Part shown: piece after piece, positions 43,978 through 53,948 of the stretch
How the letters are laid out: each line of letters opens with the position of its first letter
Numbering within the stretch: the stretch's first letter is position 1
Source of the DNA: Balneolaceae bacterium
GTDB lineage: Bacteria > Bacteroidota > Rhodothermia > Balneolales > Balneolaceae
Direction of reading: 5' to 3'
Length of the DNA stretch: 59,378 nucleotides
NCBI GenBank assembly: GCA_007118695.1
Contig: SKRC01000074.1
Span: forward strand, 1 to 59,378
Notes under the pieces: generated by a model
Told to the model about the DNA's origin: nothing
Seen by the model: the letters and a program-made list of their open reading frames with translations, nothing else
Databases searched by the model: none
Translations under genes and position numbers: made by a program

Positions 43978-45860
43978 GGCAGCCCCTCCGTTTCGGGAAG
44001 CACTTCATCGACGTCACTTTCCCCGGTTTCAATTTCTTCAGGCGGATCTTCCCTGGGCCTGAAATTCAAGACATAATCGTAAACATGCTGTCTTTCAATT
44101 TCACCTTTCAGATATAGTTCAATTACCAATGAGGCAATCGGGGTTGCTGAAATGGATCCGAAACCGGCATTTTCCACCAGTACAGCTACCGCAATTTGCG
44201 GGTCATCATATGGCGCATAAGCGATATACCAGCCATGATTTTGGCCATGCGGATTTTGGGAAGTACCGGTTTTACCGGCCACAGCTATTTCACCCAAATC
44301 GGAATACCAGCGACCGCTGCCGCTGGTTACAACCCCACGCATCCCTTCTTGTACAAGTTCCAGGTGATCATTCCGGATCCAATCCAGCCTTTCGCGATTG
44401 GGATCGGTATAACTGATTGTACCATCTTTCTCTATGATTCCCCGTACAATATGCGGCTGAACCCTGTACCCGCCGTTGGCGATTACCGAAGTGGCGACAG
44501 CCATTTGAAGCGGGGACACCGAAACCATTCCCTGGCCTACACCAAGGCTCATCAAATCACCGGTACCCCAGCGTCTTTCGCCGAAATTGGTATTCATATA
44601 TGTACTGTCGGGCATAATTCCAGCGGTTTCAAAAGGCAGATCGATATAATTTCTTCTCCCCAACCCGAAATCTTTGGCGAGCTTGCTCCATTGATTGAAA
44701 TATCTCTGACTGGCTATTTGATCCATCATCCAGAAAAAGTAAGTATTACTCGACTTGCCGATCGCTTCCTTAAGATCGTATTCACCCGGATCGGCCAGGT
44801 CCCGGTAGGCACGGCCCCGGAAATAGGCGCCGCTGTTGTAGATCTTCGTATCCTTTGTGATCAGTCCCAGATGAAGGCCGATAAGGCCCATAAAAGGTTT
44901 AAATGTAGAGCCGGGAGGCTGCCGTGAGGAGATGGCCCTGTTGAAGAGGGGTGTCTCTTCGTTCATATTGATGGATCGCCAGTATTCACTGTCGAGCCTG
45001 CCGGCCAGGCGGCTGAGATCGTACTGTGGTGCACTGACCATGGAAAGAATCTCTCCGGTGTTCGGATCCATGGCAACGATTCCGCCTTTCTTCCCCTCCA
45101 TGAGTTTCTCGCTCAGAATCTGCAGATCTGCATCGAGTGTGGTAATGATATCCAATCCCTTGACTGGAGGGACATTGAACTCCTTGTTGTTATAATGGCC
45201 AAGCCTCTGTCCGTATGCATTGACCCGGTTGTATTCGGCGCCCAATTCACCGCGTAAATACTCTTCATAAACCATCTCTACGCCACTTTTACCGATTTTA
45301 TCCCCCAGCCGGATCCGATCTGAACTCAGATACTCTTCCCGGGATGCTTCTCTGAGATATCCAAGGGTATGAGAGGCCGTTAGCGGCAGCGGATAATGTC
45401 TTTTACTCTCAATCTGATGGCCTATTCCGGGCAATTGCCAGATATTTTCCTGGATGTTAGAGAAGACATCAAAACTCACCTCCGTGTACAGTCTTGAGGT
45501 ACGAAACCAGGAATATTGTTGTGCTTCTCTGATCCGCTGCAGTACATCCTCTTCGGTGGTATGCAGGAGGCTTGCCAGTAATGGCACATTGGCCATTTTG
45601 AAACTGACCGGATTGATCGTGATGGAATAAATCGGTTCGTTTTCAACGATGTTGACCCCGTTTCTGTCGAGGATCAGGCCTCTGGCCGGATTGACGAAAT
45701 CCTGGCGGACGAAATTTTCCCTGCTCATCGGGGCATATTTTTCGTAATCGATGATTTGAAGCTGAATCAGCCTTCCGAACATAACCAGCCACACCAGTAG
45801 AATGACTACCTGGAGGATGCGTGCGGTTGATTTTATATCCCGTTGTCTTGAAGGTGACAT
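43974..45860 (-). CDS. mrdA: penicillin-binding protein 2 (MrdA)
   Basis: A 628-residue class B PBP, the transpeptidase of lateral wall growth. One membrane helix (about 15-31), pedestal domain, then the transpeptidase with the SxxK serine in QPPGSTFKPF (Ser-Thr-Phe-Lys), SxN in SSNTYFF, and KTG in VAGKTGTSQNP. Start MSPSRQRD. Ends EIETGESDVDEVLPETEGLP, an acidic C-terminal tail of about 30 residues. mreD lies 4 nt upstream. Confidence 0.95.
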   Translation of the reverse strand: MSPSRQRDIKSTARILQVVILLVWLVMFGRLIQLQIIDYEKYAPMSRENFVRQDFVNPARGLILDRNGVNIVENEPIYSITINPVSFKMANVPLLASLLHTTEEDVLQRIREAQQYSWFRTSRLYTEVSFDVFSNIQENIWQLPGIGHQIESKRHYPLPLTASHTLGYLREASREEYLSSDRIRLGDKIGKSGVEMVYEEYLRGELGAEYNRVNAYGQRLGHYNNKEFNVPPVKGLDIITTLDADLQILSEKLMEGKKGGIVAMDPNTGEILSMVSAPQYDLSRLAGRLDSEYWRSINMNEETPLFNRAISSRQPPGSTFKPFMGLIGLHLGLITKDTKIYNSGAYFRGRAYRDLADPGEYDLKEAIGKSSNTYFFWMMDQIASQRYFNQWSKLAKDFGLGRRNYIDLPFETAGIMPDSTYMNTNFGERRWGTGDLMSLGVGQGMVSVSPLQMAVATSVIANGGYRVQPHIVRGIIEKDGTISYTDPNRERLDWIRNDHLELVQEGMRGVVTSGSGRWYSDLGEIAVAGKTGTSQNPHGQNHGWYIAYAPYDDPQIAVAVLVENAGFGSISATPIASLVIELYLKGEIERQHVYDYVLNFRPREDPPEEIETGESDVDEVLPETEGLP

Positions 45861-45864
45861 TGTT

Positions 45865-46338
45865 TTATTCAGTTCTTACCAAATAAAGAAAACTTCCGAT
45901 TATAGCCGTATACATGCTGCCTATGGTTAACATGGGCCAAATGATGATGGAGCTGGAATATAGTTCCACAAATCTGCTGAGTGAAATCAGGATCAGATTG
46001 TGAAGGAAAGCCGCCCCCAGCAGAATCAAAAAGATCTGCCATAAGATAAAACGATTTTCGGAGACTTTATTTATATAATTATGTGCTACAAATATTAAAA
46101 GTGTTTTGGAGAATATATGCAAGCCCCACATATCGGTCATGGCATCCTGCAAAAAACCGAAAAATGCTGCATAAACCAGGGCTTCCGTTCTGTCTTTTTT
46201 CGTACAGATCCAGAGCAGATAAATCAAGACCAGGTCGCTCTCAGCTCCATAAATTTGTAAATGCCTGAACAGGATTACCTGAACAGCCAAAAAGATGATT
46301 CCAATAAAAACATCCCTTATTTGCCCGGATCGCATCAA
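45865..46338 (-). CDS. mreD: rod-shape-determining protein MreD
   Basis: A 157-residue membrane protein with about five hydrophobic helices, part of the elongasome with MreB and MreC. The family is variable; identity rests on position between mreC and mrdA, length, and the pattern IFLAVQVILFRHLQIYG and YAAFFGFLQDAMTDMWGLHIF. It overlaps mreC by four bases (ATGA at 46335-46338). Confidence 0.88.
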   Translation of the reverse strand: MMRSGQIRDVFIGIIFLAVQVILFRHLQIYGAESDLVLIYLLWICTKKDRTEALVYAAFFGFLQDAMTDMWGLHIFSKTLLIFVAHNYINKVSENRFILWQIFLILLGAAFLHNLILISLSRFVELYSSSIIIWPMLTIGSMYTAIIGSFLYLVRTE

Positions 46339-47174
46339 AACAACTCCTGTTGCCGCTCCATTAATTCCTGTATTTCAGTATCGGGTTGAAATCGGAGGAT
46401 AAAGCCCTCAGCGACGGTGTTCAGATTTACAAACGGGCGAAGGTAAATGATCTGGGTCTCCACTCCATCCCCGGGTTCAATTCTGGTGATTTCACCGATC
46501 GGTATGTTTGGCGGGTACTGATTACTGAATCCGGAGGTTTCAACATATTGACCGGGTTCAACTTGAATGGTTTGAGGGACGTGCCGCATAACAAGTTCAT
46601 CGTAATTTGTACCTTCCCACGAGACAATCCCGAAAGCCCTGCTGTCCTGAATCCGGGCACTGACTTTAAACATGGAGTGCGTAAATGGCATAACCTGTGA
46701 ATAATTGCCGGTGGTGAGTATGACAATGCCAATCAATCCATCTGAGTTTACAACCGGCATACCATCTTTTACCTCGTCGTTGGAGCCGGCACTGACGGTT
46801 AGAGCATTATTTACACTTGTCAACTCTTTGGAAACGATCATAACCGGGACAAGCGGGTAATCGGACTCGGTGCGAAAATTGAGCAGCTCGCGCAGAATTC
46901 TGTTCTGCTGCTCCACGGATCTCAGCCGGCTCAGTTCATCCTGCAGCAGTACATTTTGCCGCTGCAAATAGGTGTTGGTATTCAGCGCCTGCCTGTATAC
47001 CCTGATATTGGAGAGCGGTTGTTCCAGGTAACTGAGCACGGTTACCGATACTTTCCGCACGTTTTGCAGACCTCCGTCATGTCGCGAAATCATCAGGGAT
47101 GTCGCTAAAATCAGAATCAGTGTGGTAATAATGTAATCTTTCGCATCTGTGATGCGGGGTAATCGTAATCGCAT
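46335..47174 (-). CDS. mreC: rod-shape-determining protein MreC
   Basis: A 279-residue bitopic protein: a membrane helix at about 13-28 (IITTLILILATSLMI), a coiled coil at about 60-95 (LLQDELSRLRSVEQQNRIL), then the MreC beta domains (GMPVVNSDGLIGIVILTTG, SRAFGIVSWEGTNYDELVMRH). It links MreB to PBP2 and the wall. It lies 17 nt after mreB in the same operon. Confidence 0.93.
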   Translation of the reverse strand: MRLRLPRITDAKDYIITTLILILATSLMISRHDGGLQNVRKVSVTVLSYLEQPLSNIRVYRQALNTNTYLQRQNVLLQDELSRLRSVEQQNRILRELLNFRTESDYPLVPVMIVSKELTSVNNALTVSAGSNDEVKDGMPVVNSDGLIGIVILTTGNYSQVMPFTHSMFKVSARIQDSRAFGIVSWEGTNYDELVMRHVPQTIQVEPGQYVETSGFSNQYPPNIPIGEITRIEPGDGVETQIIYLRPFVNLNTVAEGFILRFQPDTEIQELMERQQELF

Positions 47175-47191
47175 TCAAACATGGGTCGTTA

Positions 47192-48265
47192 TCAGGAGAT
47201 TACACTCCTGTAGTATTCGAGGTCTTCAAGGATTGCCCCGGTGCCGCGAACAACTGCCGTAAGGGGGTCTTCTGCAATATGCACGGGCAAATCCGTCGTT
47301 TCGGTAATCAGCTTATCGAGATTTCGGAGCAGAGCACCTCCGCCGGTAAGCATAATTCCACGATCGAGAATATCGGCCGAGAGTTCCGGCGGGGTTTGTT
47401 CCAGAGATTTTGTAATTGATTCCACGATGGTGTTTACCGATTCCGAAATGGCCTCCCGTACATCCTTGGATGTAACCTGCCGGGTTCTGGGTACACCGTT
47501 TACCAGGTCCCGGCCTTTGGTGATCATCTCCAGTTCTTCATCAAGGGGAGCGGCTGAGCCGATTTCACATTTGATCTTCTCGGCAGTCCGCTCTCCAATC
47601 AGCAGGTTGTGGTTACGCCGGAAGTAGTTGATGATATCGTCATTGAGTTCATCGCCACCCAGGCGTACCGATTGGGCATAGACAATGCCCGAAAGTGCAA
47701 TGACAGCAATCTCGGTAGTACCACCGCCAATATCCACAATCATATTTCCAATCGGTTCATGTACATTCAAACCGATTCCGATGGCCGCTGCCATCGGTTC
47801 ATCAACCAGGTAAACCTCTTTGGCCCCGGCATGCTCAGCGCTGTCGCGCACGGCGCGCCGTTCCACTTCGGTAATGCCGCTGGGAACACAAACAACCATT
47901 TGCCGGGTGGTTGAATACCATTTTTTCTTGACATTTTTAATCATTCCCCGAATCATCAGTTCAGCAACTTCAAAATCGGCAATGACCCCGTCTCTCAGAG
48001 GACGTACAGTCCGGATGTTTTTATGGGTTTTCTCGTGCATCAACTGCGCTTCTCTACCGGTAGCGACAGGCTGCCCCTGATTGTTGAGTGCAACTATAGA
48101 GGGTTCATTCATCACAATTCCTTTGTTTCTGGCATATATGAGCGTATTAGCTGTACCCAGATCAATAGCTATATCTGTATATAGGAAATCGAAAAGTCCT
48201 GCTTTCGCTTGAGAATTGGAATTTTCAGTAGATTTTTGTTTAACCGGGGTTTCCGTCGTTGGCAT
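47192..48265 (-). CDS. mreB: rod-shape-determining actin homolog MreB
   Basis: A 357-residue cytoskeletal ATPase that directs lateral wall synthesis. Actin-fold motifs: IAIDLGTANTLIYARNKGIV (phosphate 1), VDIGGGTTEIAVIALSGIV (phosphate 2), IMLTGGGALLRNLDKLI (adenosine). The first ~30 residues (MPTTETPVKQKSTENSNSQ) are a polar extension of low complexity before LFDFLYTDIAIDLGT. purH lies 102 nt upstream; the order purH-mreB-mreC-mreD-mrdA-rodA is common in Bacteroidota. Confidence 0.96.
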   Translation of the reverse strand: MPTTETPVKQKSTENSNSQAKAGLFDFLYTDIAIDLGTANTLIYARNKGIVMNEPSIVALNNQGQPVATGREAQLMHEKTHKNIRTVRPLRDGVIADFEVAELMIRGMIKNVKKKWYSTTRQMVVCVPSGITEVERRAVRDSAEHAGAKEVYLVDEPMAAAIGIGLNVHEPIGNMIVDIGGGTTEIAVIALSGIVYAQSVRLGGDELNDDIINYFRRNHNLLIGERTAEKIKCEIGSAAPLDEELEMITKGRDLVNGVPRTRQVTSKDVREAISESVNTIVESITKSLEQTPPELSADILDRGIMLTGGGALLRNLDKLITETTDLPVHIAEDPLTAVVRGTGAILEDLEYYRSVIS

Positions 48266-48367
48266 AGCTTATTTTATTAACTAAATTTTTTAGGGCAATA
48301 TTAAAGGAAAATACGATTTTGTCTTTCGATTTGCGAATGGAAGATGTATCAATTTGTCATTTAAAAT

Positions 48368-49945
48368 TCAATGTTTGAAATGTCTGTGGCCGGTGAATAC
48401 CATCGCCAAACCGAGCTTGTCTGCAGCTGCTATGACTTCATCATCCCTGATGCTCCCTCCCGGTTGAATCACAGCGGTTACACCGGCTTCTGCGGCAGCC
48501 TCAACACCATCGGCAAAGGGGAAAAATGCATCAGAAGCGATAGCTGAACCTTCCAGGCTGAGTCCTTCTTTATTTGCTTTTCGGATGGCGATCTCCGAGC
48601 TGTCAATTCTGCTCGTCTGACCCGTCCCGATCCCGACTGTTTGTCTGTTCTTTGCATAGACGATTCCGTTTGATTTAATATGTTTCACCACCTTCCAGGC
48701 AAATAACAGATCATCCCATTCACTGACCCCGGCCTTTCGGCGGGTAACAGTCTCAAATGAATCGGGATCGAAAACACCCCTGTCGGATTTCTGAACCAGT
48801 GCTCCGCCTGTTATGGACCGGTATTGAAGCTCAGAAGGATCCACGGGGAATTGTTTGATTTCAACCAGTCTTCGATTCTTCTTTTTCTTCAACAGTTCAA
48901 GAGCTTTGTCACTGAACGACGGGGCCAGCAGGATTTCGGTAAAAATTTCATCAATGGCCTCAGCCGTTTTAAGACCAATCGGCTCATTGGCGATGATGAT
49001 TCCGCCGAATGGAGACACCGTATCGGTTGAAAAGGCTTTTCGATACGCTTTTGCAAGGGAATCCGGATCACTCGCCACTCCACAAGGTACGGTATGTTTG
49101 AAAATGGCAACGGTTGGGAGGGAATCGCTGAAATCGGCCATCAGGTTCAGTGCAGCATCAATATCCAGGTAATTGTTATAACTGAGTTCTTTGCCATGGA
49201 AACAGTGATACCATGAGGCCTGGTTTCCATAGACGGCCGCCGGTTGATGCGGATTTTCCCCGTAACGTAATGATCCGCTTTTGGGAAGGCTGATTGTCAT
49301 CTGATCGGGCAGCTCGTCATCAGTCAATACATTAAAGTAGTTGGAGATCGCAGCGTCGTAGGCGGCCGTATGGCGAAAGGCCTCTTTGGCAAGCTGCCGG
49401 CGAAGCTCAAATGAGATGGTTCCATTATTCTTCAATTCATCGGCCAGTTTTCCGTATTGCGACGGAGAGGAGGCAACACAGACATGGGCAAAATTCTTCG
49501 CAGCTGCACGGATCATGGTTGGCCCGCCGATATCGATATTTTCAGTAGCGATCTCCGGGGTGACACCCGGTCTGGCTACGGTTTCCCTGAACGGATAGAG
49601 ATTGACAACCACCAGTTCGATAGGGTTAATCTGTAGTTTGTCCAGTTCCGACAGGTCCGGCTGATGGCTTGTCCGGGCCAGCAATCCGCCATGAATCGCC
49701 GGATGCAGCGTTTTTACCCGCCCATCCAGGCACTCGGGAAAACCGGTTATGTCCGTTACATCTTTTACCCGGTAACCCGCATCACGTATTGCTTTTGCGG
49801 TTCCCCCGGTGGAGATCAGTTCTACGCCCAGTCCGTCCAGAACCTTCACCAATGGAATCAGTCCGGATTTGTCGGATACGGATAAAAGTGCGCGGTTTAT
49901 TTTAACAGGAGTTTCGGGTAGCTTTTCAAGCGGTTTTAGTGCCAA
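48368..49945 (-). CDS. purH: bifunctional AICAR formyltransferase / IMP cyclohydrolase
   Basis: A 525-residue enzyme doing the last two steps of de novo purine synthesis. The N-terminal cyclohydrolase (MGS fold) begins RALLSVSDKSGLIPLVKVL and has ISTGGTAKAIRDAG; the C-terminal formyltransferase has LRYGENPHQPAAVYG, ELSYNNYLDIDAALN, FKHTVPCGVA and VIQPGGSIRDDEVIAAAD. Full length, with a short N-terminal lead (MALKPLEKLPETPVKIN). purN, which acts earlier in the pathway, lies upstream on the same strand with a gap of about 140 nt. Confidence 0.97.
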   Translation of the reverse strand: MALKPLEKLPETPVKINRALLSVSDKSGLIPLVKVLDGLGVELISTGGTAKAIRDAGYRVKDVTDITGFPECLDGRVKTLHPAIHGGLLARTSHQPDLSELDKLQINPIELVVVNLYPFRETVARPGVTPEIATENIDIGGPTMIRAAAKNFAHVCVASSPSQYGKLADELKNNGTISFELRRQLAKEAFRHTAAYDAAISNYFNVLTDDELPDQMTISLPKSGSLRYGENPHQPAAVYGNQASWYHCFHGKELSYNNYLDIDAALNLMADFSDSLPTVAIFKHTVPCGVASDPDSLAKAYRKAFSTDTVSPFGGIIIANEPIGLKTAEAIDEIFTEILLAPSFSDKALELLKKKKNRRLVEIKQFPVDPSELQYRSITGGALVQKSDRGVFDPDSFETVTRRKAGVSEWDDLLFAWKVVKHIKSNGIVYAKNRQTVGIGTGQTSRIDSSEIAIRKANKEGLSLEGSAIASDAFFPFADGVEAAAEAGVTAVIQPGGSIRDDEVIAAADKLGLAMVFTGHRHFKH

Positions 49946-50085
49946 GGGATTGTCGTTTTTTTTAATGGTTCAGGTTGTCGGGTTGTCTGTCGTGAGTTGA
50001 CCCGCATTTCCAATTTCCTGGTAAGAAATACAGGGTGTTTTTCCAATGCCGTACAACAGAATAGTTCCCGGGGGATTGCAGTTTC

Positions 50086-50724
50086 TCACAGTTTTGATAA
50101 AAGTTGTTGAATGACTTGTGGAAGTAATTGATGTTCCTCATGTAAAACACGTTCGGCAAGTGTTTGCGGGGTGTCCCCGGGCAATACCGGTACTTTTTTC
50201 TGATCAATGATCGGCCCGCGGTCATAGTCCTCATCGACGTAATGAACCGTACAGCCCGATTCCTGTTCGCCGGCTTCCAGCACCGCCCGGTGCACCCGTT
50301 CCCCGTAATATCCCTTGCCGCCATACTTAGGTAAAAGGGCCGGATGTATATTGATGATTCTGCCGCGATACCGGCGGGTTACATTGGTTGGTACTTTTAT
50401 CATATAACCGGCAAGTACAATAAGGTCGGGTTTCCACTCTTCCAGGACATCGAGGATAGCTAAACCGAATGCGGTAGAATCTGAATATTGTGATGGCAGG
50501 ATAACCCGAGAGGGTATACCGGCATTTGATGCCCTGTCTATGGCCTGGATATTACTATTGTTGGTTATCAGCCCGGTGATGCGGGCATCGATGCTGTTGG
50601 CTTCAACAGCGTCAATGATAGCCTGGAAATTGGAACCGGATCCCGATGCAAATACTACGATATTTTTTACACCCAATTCATTAACATGTCTGTTTTTGGA
50701 GTGGCGATAAGATAAGGAATGCAC
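50086..50724 (-). CDS. purN: phosphoribosylglycinamide formyltransferase
   Basis: Transfers a formyl group from 10-formyl-THF to GAR in purine synthesis. Motifs: VVFASGSGSNFQAIIDAVE, and NIHPALLPKYGGKGYYGERV with the catalytic Asn-His pair, then DEDYDRGPII (catalytic Asp). The frame opens at GTG 50724 (212 residues). A TTG at 50676 would start at LGVKNIVVFASG, nearer to the family, giving 196 residues; I cannot decide. Copy B of repeat R2 lies just upstream, between this gene and the AI-2E transporter. Confidence 0.92.
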   Translation of the reverse strand: MHSLSYRHSKNRHVNELGVKNIVVFASGSGSNFQAIIDAVEANSIDARITGLITNNSNIQAIDRASNAGIPSRVILPSQYSDSTAFGLAILDVLEEWKPDLIVLAGYMIKVPTNVTRRYRGRIINIHPALLPKYGGKGYYGERVHRAVLEAGEQESGCTVHYVDEDYDRGPIIDQKKVPVLPGDTPQTLAERVLHEEHQLLPQVIQQLLSKL

Positions 50725-50730
50725 TCAAGT

Positions 50731-50800
50731 GATGTTACCCTAACCCGCATTTATCACCAAGAATTTTGGTTGTATGCAAGGCGAAGGGCTAAAATATGAA
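50731..50800 (-). repeat. dispersed repeat R2, copy B
   Basis: On the reverse strand it reads TATTTTAGCCCTTCGCCTTGC, a variable spacer, AAAATTCTTGGTGATAAATG, CGGGTTAGGGTAACATC. The + strand sequence at 5961-6025 shares these blocks in order. It fills the gap between the AI-2E gene and purN. Confidence 0.6.
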
Positions 50801-50805
50801 CCAGC

Positions 50806-51924
50806 TCACTCCAGGGGAGCCTGTTCGGGTATTTGTGGCTGAGGCGGATGCGGCTGGACGGAATCGGCCCGGTACACATAATAATTATTAAAGCTCCAGC
50901 TGATCTGATTGTACATAATTTTGATGGTGGTGGCAATCGGAATGGCCACCAGCATGCCAATAATTCCGGCCGTTTGTGCTCCAATCAGGATAATAAAGAG
51001 GATCGCGACCGGATGCATATCGGCCGATTTTGAGAAAATGAGGGGTTGAAATACCGCGTTGTCCAGTACCTGAACCAGGAATACAGCCAAAATACAGGGG
51101 AGAATAAGTGAAAAATCTCCCGTCTCAATAATGGAAACGACAATGGAGAGCAAATAGCCGATGATGGGCCCGAAATAGGGGATGGTATTGGCTACCCCGA
51201 TGGTAACACCAACCGAAGCTGAATTGGACAAGCCGGCGATAGACAGAAAGATCCATGAAAATAACGCCACGAGAAAACTTTGCAGCAATACACTGCGAAA
51301 ATAAATGCCAAGTCTTGTCTCTACCTTATCGATCAGGCTCAAGGTGGTCTCAAAATATTTGTTGGGAACCAGTTTCAATAGATCCCGGCGGATTTTACTA
51401 CCGTCTTTCAAGAAAAAGAACGTGGCAAAGGGAATTACGATAAAAGCAGCAAACAGGTTTGTGAAGATGCCGATCAGGTTCGACATGATATCCGGAATTC
51501 TGCCGGTATCGAACAGATTTTCGGTTAACTGGGTAACATTTTCCTGAAGAAAACCGTGGGGCAGGAACGTGAAATTTTCGATAAACTGTGCTTCAATCTG
51601 ATCTGCTATAAACCGGATATTGTCCATGCTGAGCTGCCCTGCGAGAATGGCCATTTGATTTGCAATGATCGGTATTATACTTGTTGAGACCCACACCAGG
51701 ATGAGGATGACGGATGTAAGTGTGAGCGTAACCCCCAGCGTCCGGTTCATACCGGCAGACTGCAGCCTGTTCACAATCGGATCGAGCAGATAGCTCAATA
51801 CCATGGCGATCAGGGCATAGGCCACAAGGTTGCTGTAATTATATAATATCATCACAAGCAGGACGATAGCTGCCAGGCTTATCACAAGCCGTACGACCTT
51901 GTCAAGTGTGATGTTATTCAGCAT
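50806..51924 (-). CDS. AI-2E family (YhhT/PerM-type) membrane transporter
   Basis: A 372-residue polytopic membrane protein, with about seven helices. Family features: the early helix ISLAAIVLLVMILYNYSNLV, VIPFATFFFLKDG around the middle, and YFGPIIGYLLSIVVSIIET, and GMLVAIPIATTIKI near the end. The family includes TqsA and sodium/proton antiporters, so no substrate is assigned. Its start overlaps the end of recX by 11 bp, so the two are coupled. Confidence 0.85.
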   Translation of the reverse strand: MLNNITLDKVVRLVISLAAIVLLVMILYNYSNLVAYALIAMVLSYLLDPIVNRLQSAGMNRTLGVTLTLTSVILILVWVSTSIIPIIANQMAILAGQLSMDNIRFIADQIEAQFIENFTFLPHGFLQENVTQLTENLFDTGRIPDIMSNLIGIFTNLFAAFIVIPFATFFFLKDGSKIRRDLLKLVPNKYFETTLSLIDKVETRLGIYFRSVLLQSFLVALFSWIFLSIAGLSNSASVGVTIGVANTIPYFGPIIGYLLSIVVSIIETGDFSLILPCILAVFLVQVLDNAVFQPLIFSKSADMHPVAILFIILIGAQTAGIIGMLVAIPIATTIKIMYNQISWSFNNYYVYRADSVQPHPPQPQIPEQAPLE

Positions 51925-52612
51925 TCAGTCTGTCGATGATTTCGGGCAGTGCCCGGTTTATAATTTCAAACGGAAACCCTTTTTGTTGAAGGTAAGCCGC
52001 TATTTTCTGTTTGCGTTTAAAATCGTCACTCTCACGGGAGAAATGACGTTTTCGTTTAATTGCTAAATCTACACAAATCTGAATCAGCTCCAAATCATTT
52101 GCAGTGTCCTGCAGTATAAAATCAGCAGTTTTTTCCGCTATACCTCTCTTATGGAGCTCCGCTTTAATTTTTAACGGACCCCACTGCTGAATAGTTATTT
52201 TATCGGAGGTAAATTTTCGGGCGAATTCCTGGTCGTTGATGTACTTTTTTTCGTCGAGTACTTCAATAGCCTGTTGTATCAGCTCCAAATTGTAGCCTTT
52301 TTGGAGGGCCTTGGTCTTCAGTTCATTTCTTGAATGATCCCGTCTTGCAAGTAACCGCAGCAGATAATCATTCAATGCACCCTTGTTTTCTTCTGTTGCG
52401 ATCTGCTCATACAGGGCAGGGGTTATTTCCACTCCTTTTTCCAGATTGAACCGAATCAGGGTGCTTGCAGAAACCCCGACAAGAAACCGGTCTCCACAGA
52501 AAAGGGAATACCGGTCGGAACGTTTTTTTTGAGCTTTGACTGACGTTACCGTTGCCGGCAGATCCTCCACGCAATTTTCACTATTTTCCTTTCCGGCCGG
52601 GTTATCCCGCAT
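51914..52612 (-). CDS. recX: RecX regulatory protein
   Basis: A 232-residue modulator that inhibits RecA filaments. The RecX helical repeats are visible as LRLLARRDHSRNELKTKAL, YINDQEFARKFTSDKI, LKIKAELHKRGIAEKTADFI and KRKQKIAAYLQQKGFPFEII. It lies 16 nt downstream of recA, the usual arrangement. An N-terminal extension of about 30 residues precedes the first repeat-bearing region (start at 52612; other starts possible). Confidence 0.93.
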   Translation of the reverse strand: MRDNPAGKENSENCVEDLPATVTSVKAQKKRSDRYSLFCGDRFLVGVSASTLIRFNLEKGVEITPALYEQIATEENKGALNDYLLRLLARRDHSRNELKTKALQKGYNLELIQQAIEVLDEKKYINDQEFARKFTSDKITIQQWGPLKIKAELHKRGIAEKTADFILQDTANDLELIQICVDLAIKRKRHFSRESDDFKRKQKIAAYLQQKGFPFEIINRALPEIIDRLNAE

Positions 52613-52628
52613 GTTTTATAAGTAATTA

Positions 52629-53708
52629 TTATGTTTCATCCGTTACTGTTTTTTTCTCTTTTTTCCCATTGTTGGCAGCATCTGATCCCGTTGTATTTTC
52701 CGGCTCCGGAAAGAGTTTTTTCATGATGATCTCCTCCAGCTGTTTCGTCAGCTTCTCATCCTCTTCGAGAAACTGGATGGCCGCATCGGTGCCCTGCCCG
52801 ATCGGTTCCCCGTCATAGCGGTACCAGCTGCCGCGCTTTTCAATGATGTCGAATTCAACGGCAAGGTCGAGAATTTCGGATATTCTGGAAATGCCTTTTC
52901 CGTACAAAATATTGAACTCAACAGTTTTGAACGGCGGAGCAACCTTGTTTTTGACCACTTTGACTTTCGTCCGGTTTCCGATGACCTCATCGCCCTTTTT
53001 CAGGGCCCCGATCCTGCGGATGTCGAGACGCACAGACGAATAAAACTTGAGGGCGCGGCCTCCGGAAGTGGTTTCGGGATTACCGAACATCACACCAATC
53101 TTTTCACGGATCTGATTGATGAATATGCAGGAAGTGCGTGATTTGCTCACGATACCCGTAATTTTACGAAGCGCCTGCGACATCAGGCGAGCCTGCAGGC
53201 CGACATGTGAGTCGCCCATTTCCCCTTCCAGTTCGGCGCGTGGGACCAGGGCCGCAACCGAGTCGACCACGATCACATCCAGGGCGCCCGAACGGATCAG
53301 GGTTTCGGTAATTTCAAGGGCCTGCTCCCCGCTGTCGGGTTGTGAGATAAGCAATTCATCGGTATTGATCCCCAATGCTTTTGCATATTTCGGATCAAAT
53401 GCATGTTCCGCATCAATAAAAGCGGCATACCCACCGGCTTTCTGGGCTTCGGCAATGACATGCATGGAAAGGGTGGTCTTTCCGCTTGCCTCCGGCCCAT
53501 ATATTTCCGTGACACGCCCCCGCGGTATACCTTTGACGCCAAGTGCGTAATTGATCATAATTGATCCGGTGGAGATGGCCGGTACCTCGTTGGCGGGGCC
53601 GTCACCAAGACGCATGATGGTTCCTTTTCCATGTTGTTTTTCAATCTGTCCGACAGCGATGTCGAGTGATTTTACCCGGTCATCATTTTTTGAATTTGAA
53701 GAAGCCAT
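52629..53708 (-). CDS. recA: recombinase RecA
   Basis: A 359-residue DNA-dependent ATPase that promotes strand exchange and the SOS response. P-loop [10 protein letters not shown], Walker B region [21 protein letters not shown], the L2 region [20 protein letters not shown], and an acidic C-terminus ending [11 protein letters not shown]. The start ATG 53708 (MASSNSKN) was chosen; an upstream in-frame ATG at 53747 would add 13 residues with no family support. Two GTGACAC half-sites lie 55-75 nt upstream. Confidence 0.97.
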   Translation of the reverse strand: MASSNSKNDDRVKSLDIAVGQIEKQHGKGTIMRLGDGPANEVPAISTGSIMINYALGVKGIPRGRVTEIYGPEASGKTTLSMHVIAEAQKAGGYAAFIDAEHAFDPKYAKALGINTDELLISQPDSGEQALEITETLIRSGALDVIVVDSVAALVPRAELEGEMGDSHVGLQARLMSQALRKITGIVSKSRTSCIFINQIREKIGVMFGNPETTSGGRALKFYSSVRLDIRRIGALKKGDEVIGNRTKVKVVKNKVAPPFKTVEFNILYGKGISRISEILDLAVEFDIIEKRGSWYRYDGEPIGQGTDAAIQFLEEDEKLTKQLEEIIMKKLFPEPENTTGSDAANNGKKEKKTVTDET

Positions 53709-53762
53709 ATCTGGTTTGGTTCGGTTAGAAATTTTGTCTTTCGTCAAAAATACTGCGATAAA

Positions 53763-53779
53763 GTGTCACTTTGTGTCAC
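53763..53779 (-). promoter_or_regulatory. GTGTCAC direct repeats upstream of recA
   Basis: GTGTCAC (53763-53769) and GTGTCAC (53773-53779) are perfect 7-bp direct repeats 3 bp apart; on the recA strand they read GTGACAC-AAA-GTGACAC. They start about 55 nt upstream of the recA ATG. A damage-regulator operator is possible. No classical E. coli-type LexA box was seen. Confidence 0.35.
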
Positions 53780-53948
53780 CCCTCTGCATCCATCGGAAAG
53801 TTTTTACTTCCCTTTCCGGAACGAAAGGAGATTTTTATAAACGTGTGCCGGTTCCAATCAGCAAAACAAACGATTTTCAATGTGATTGAATCCGATTAAT
53901 ATATGTTCGATATATGTATGATACAGTTTTGAGCAAATACTTACGAAA

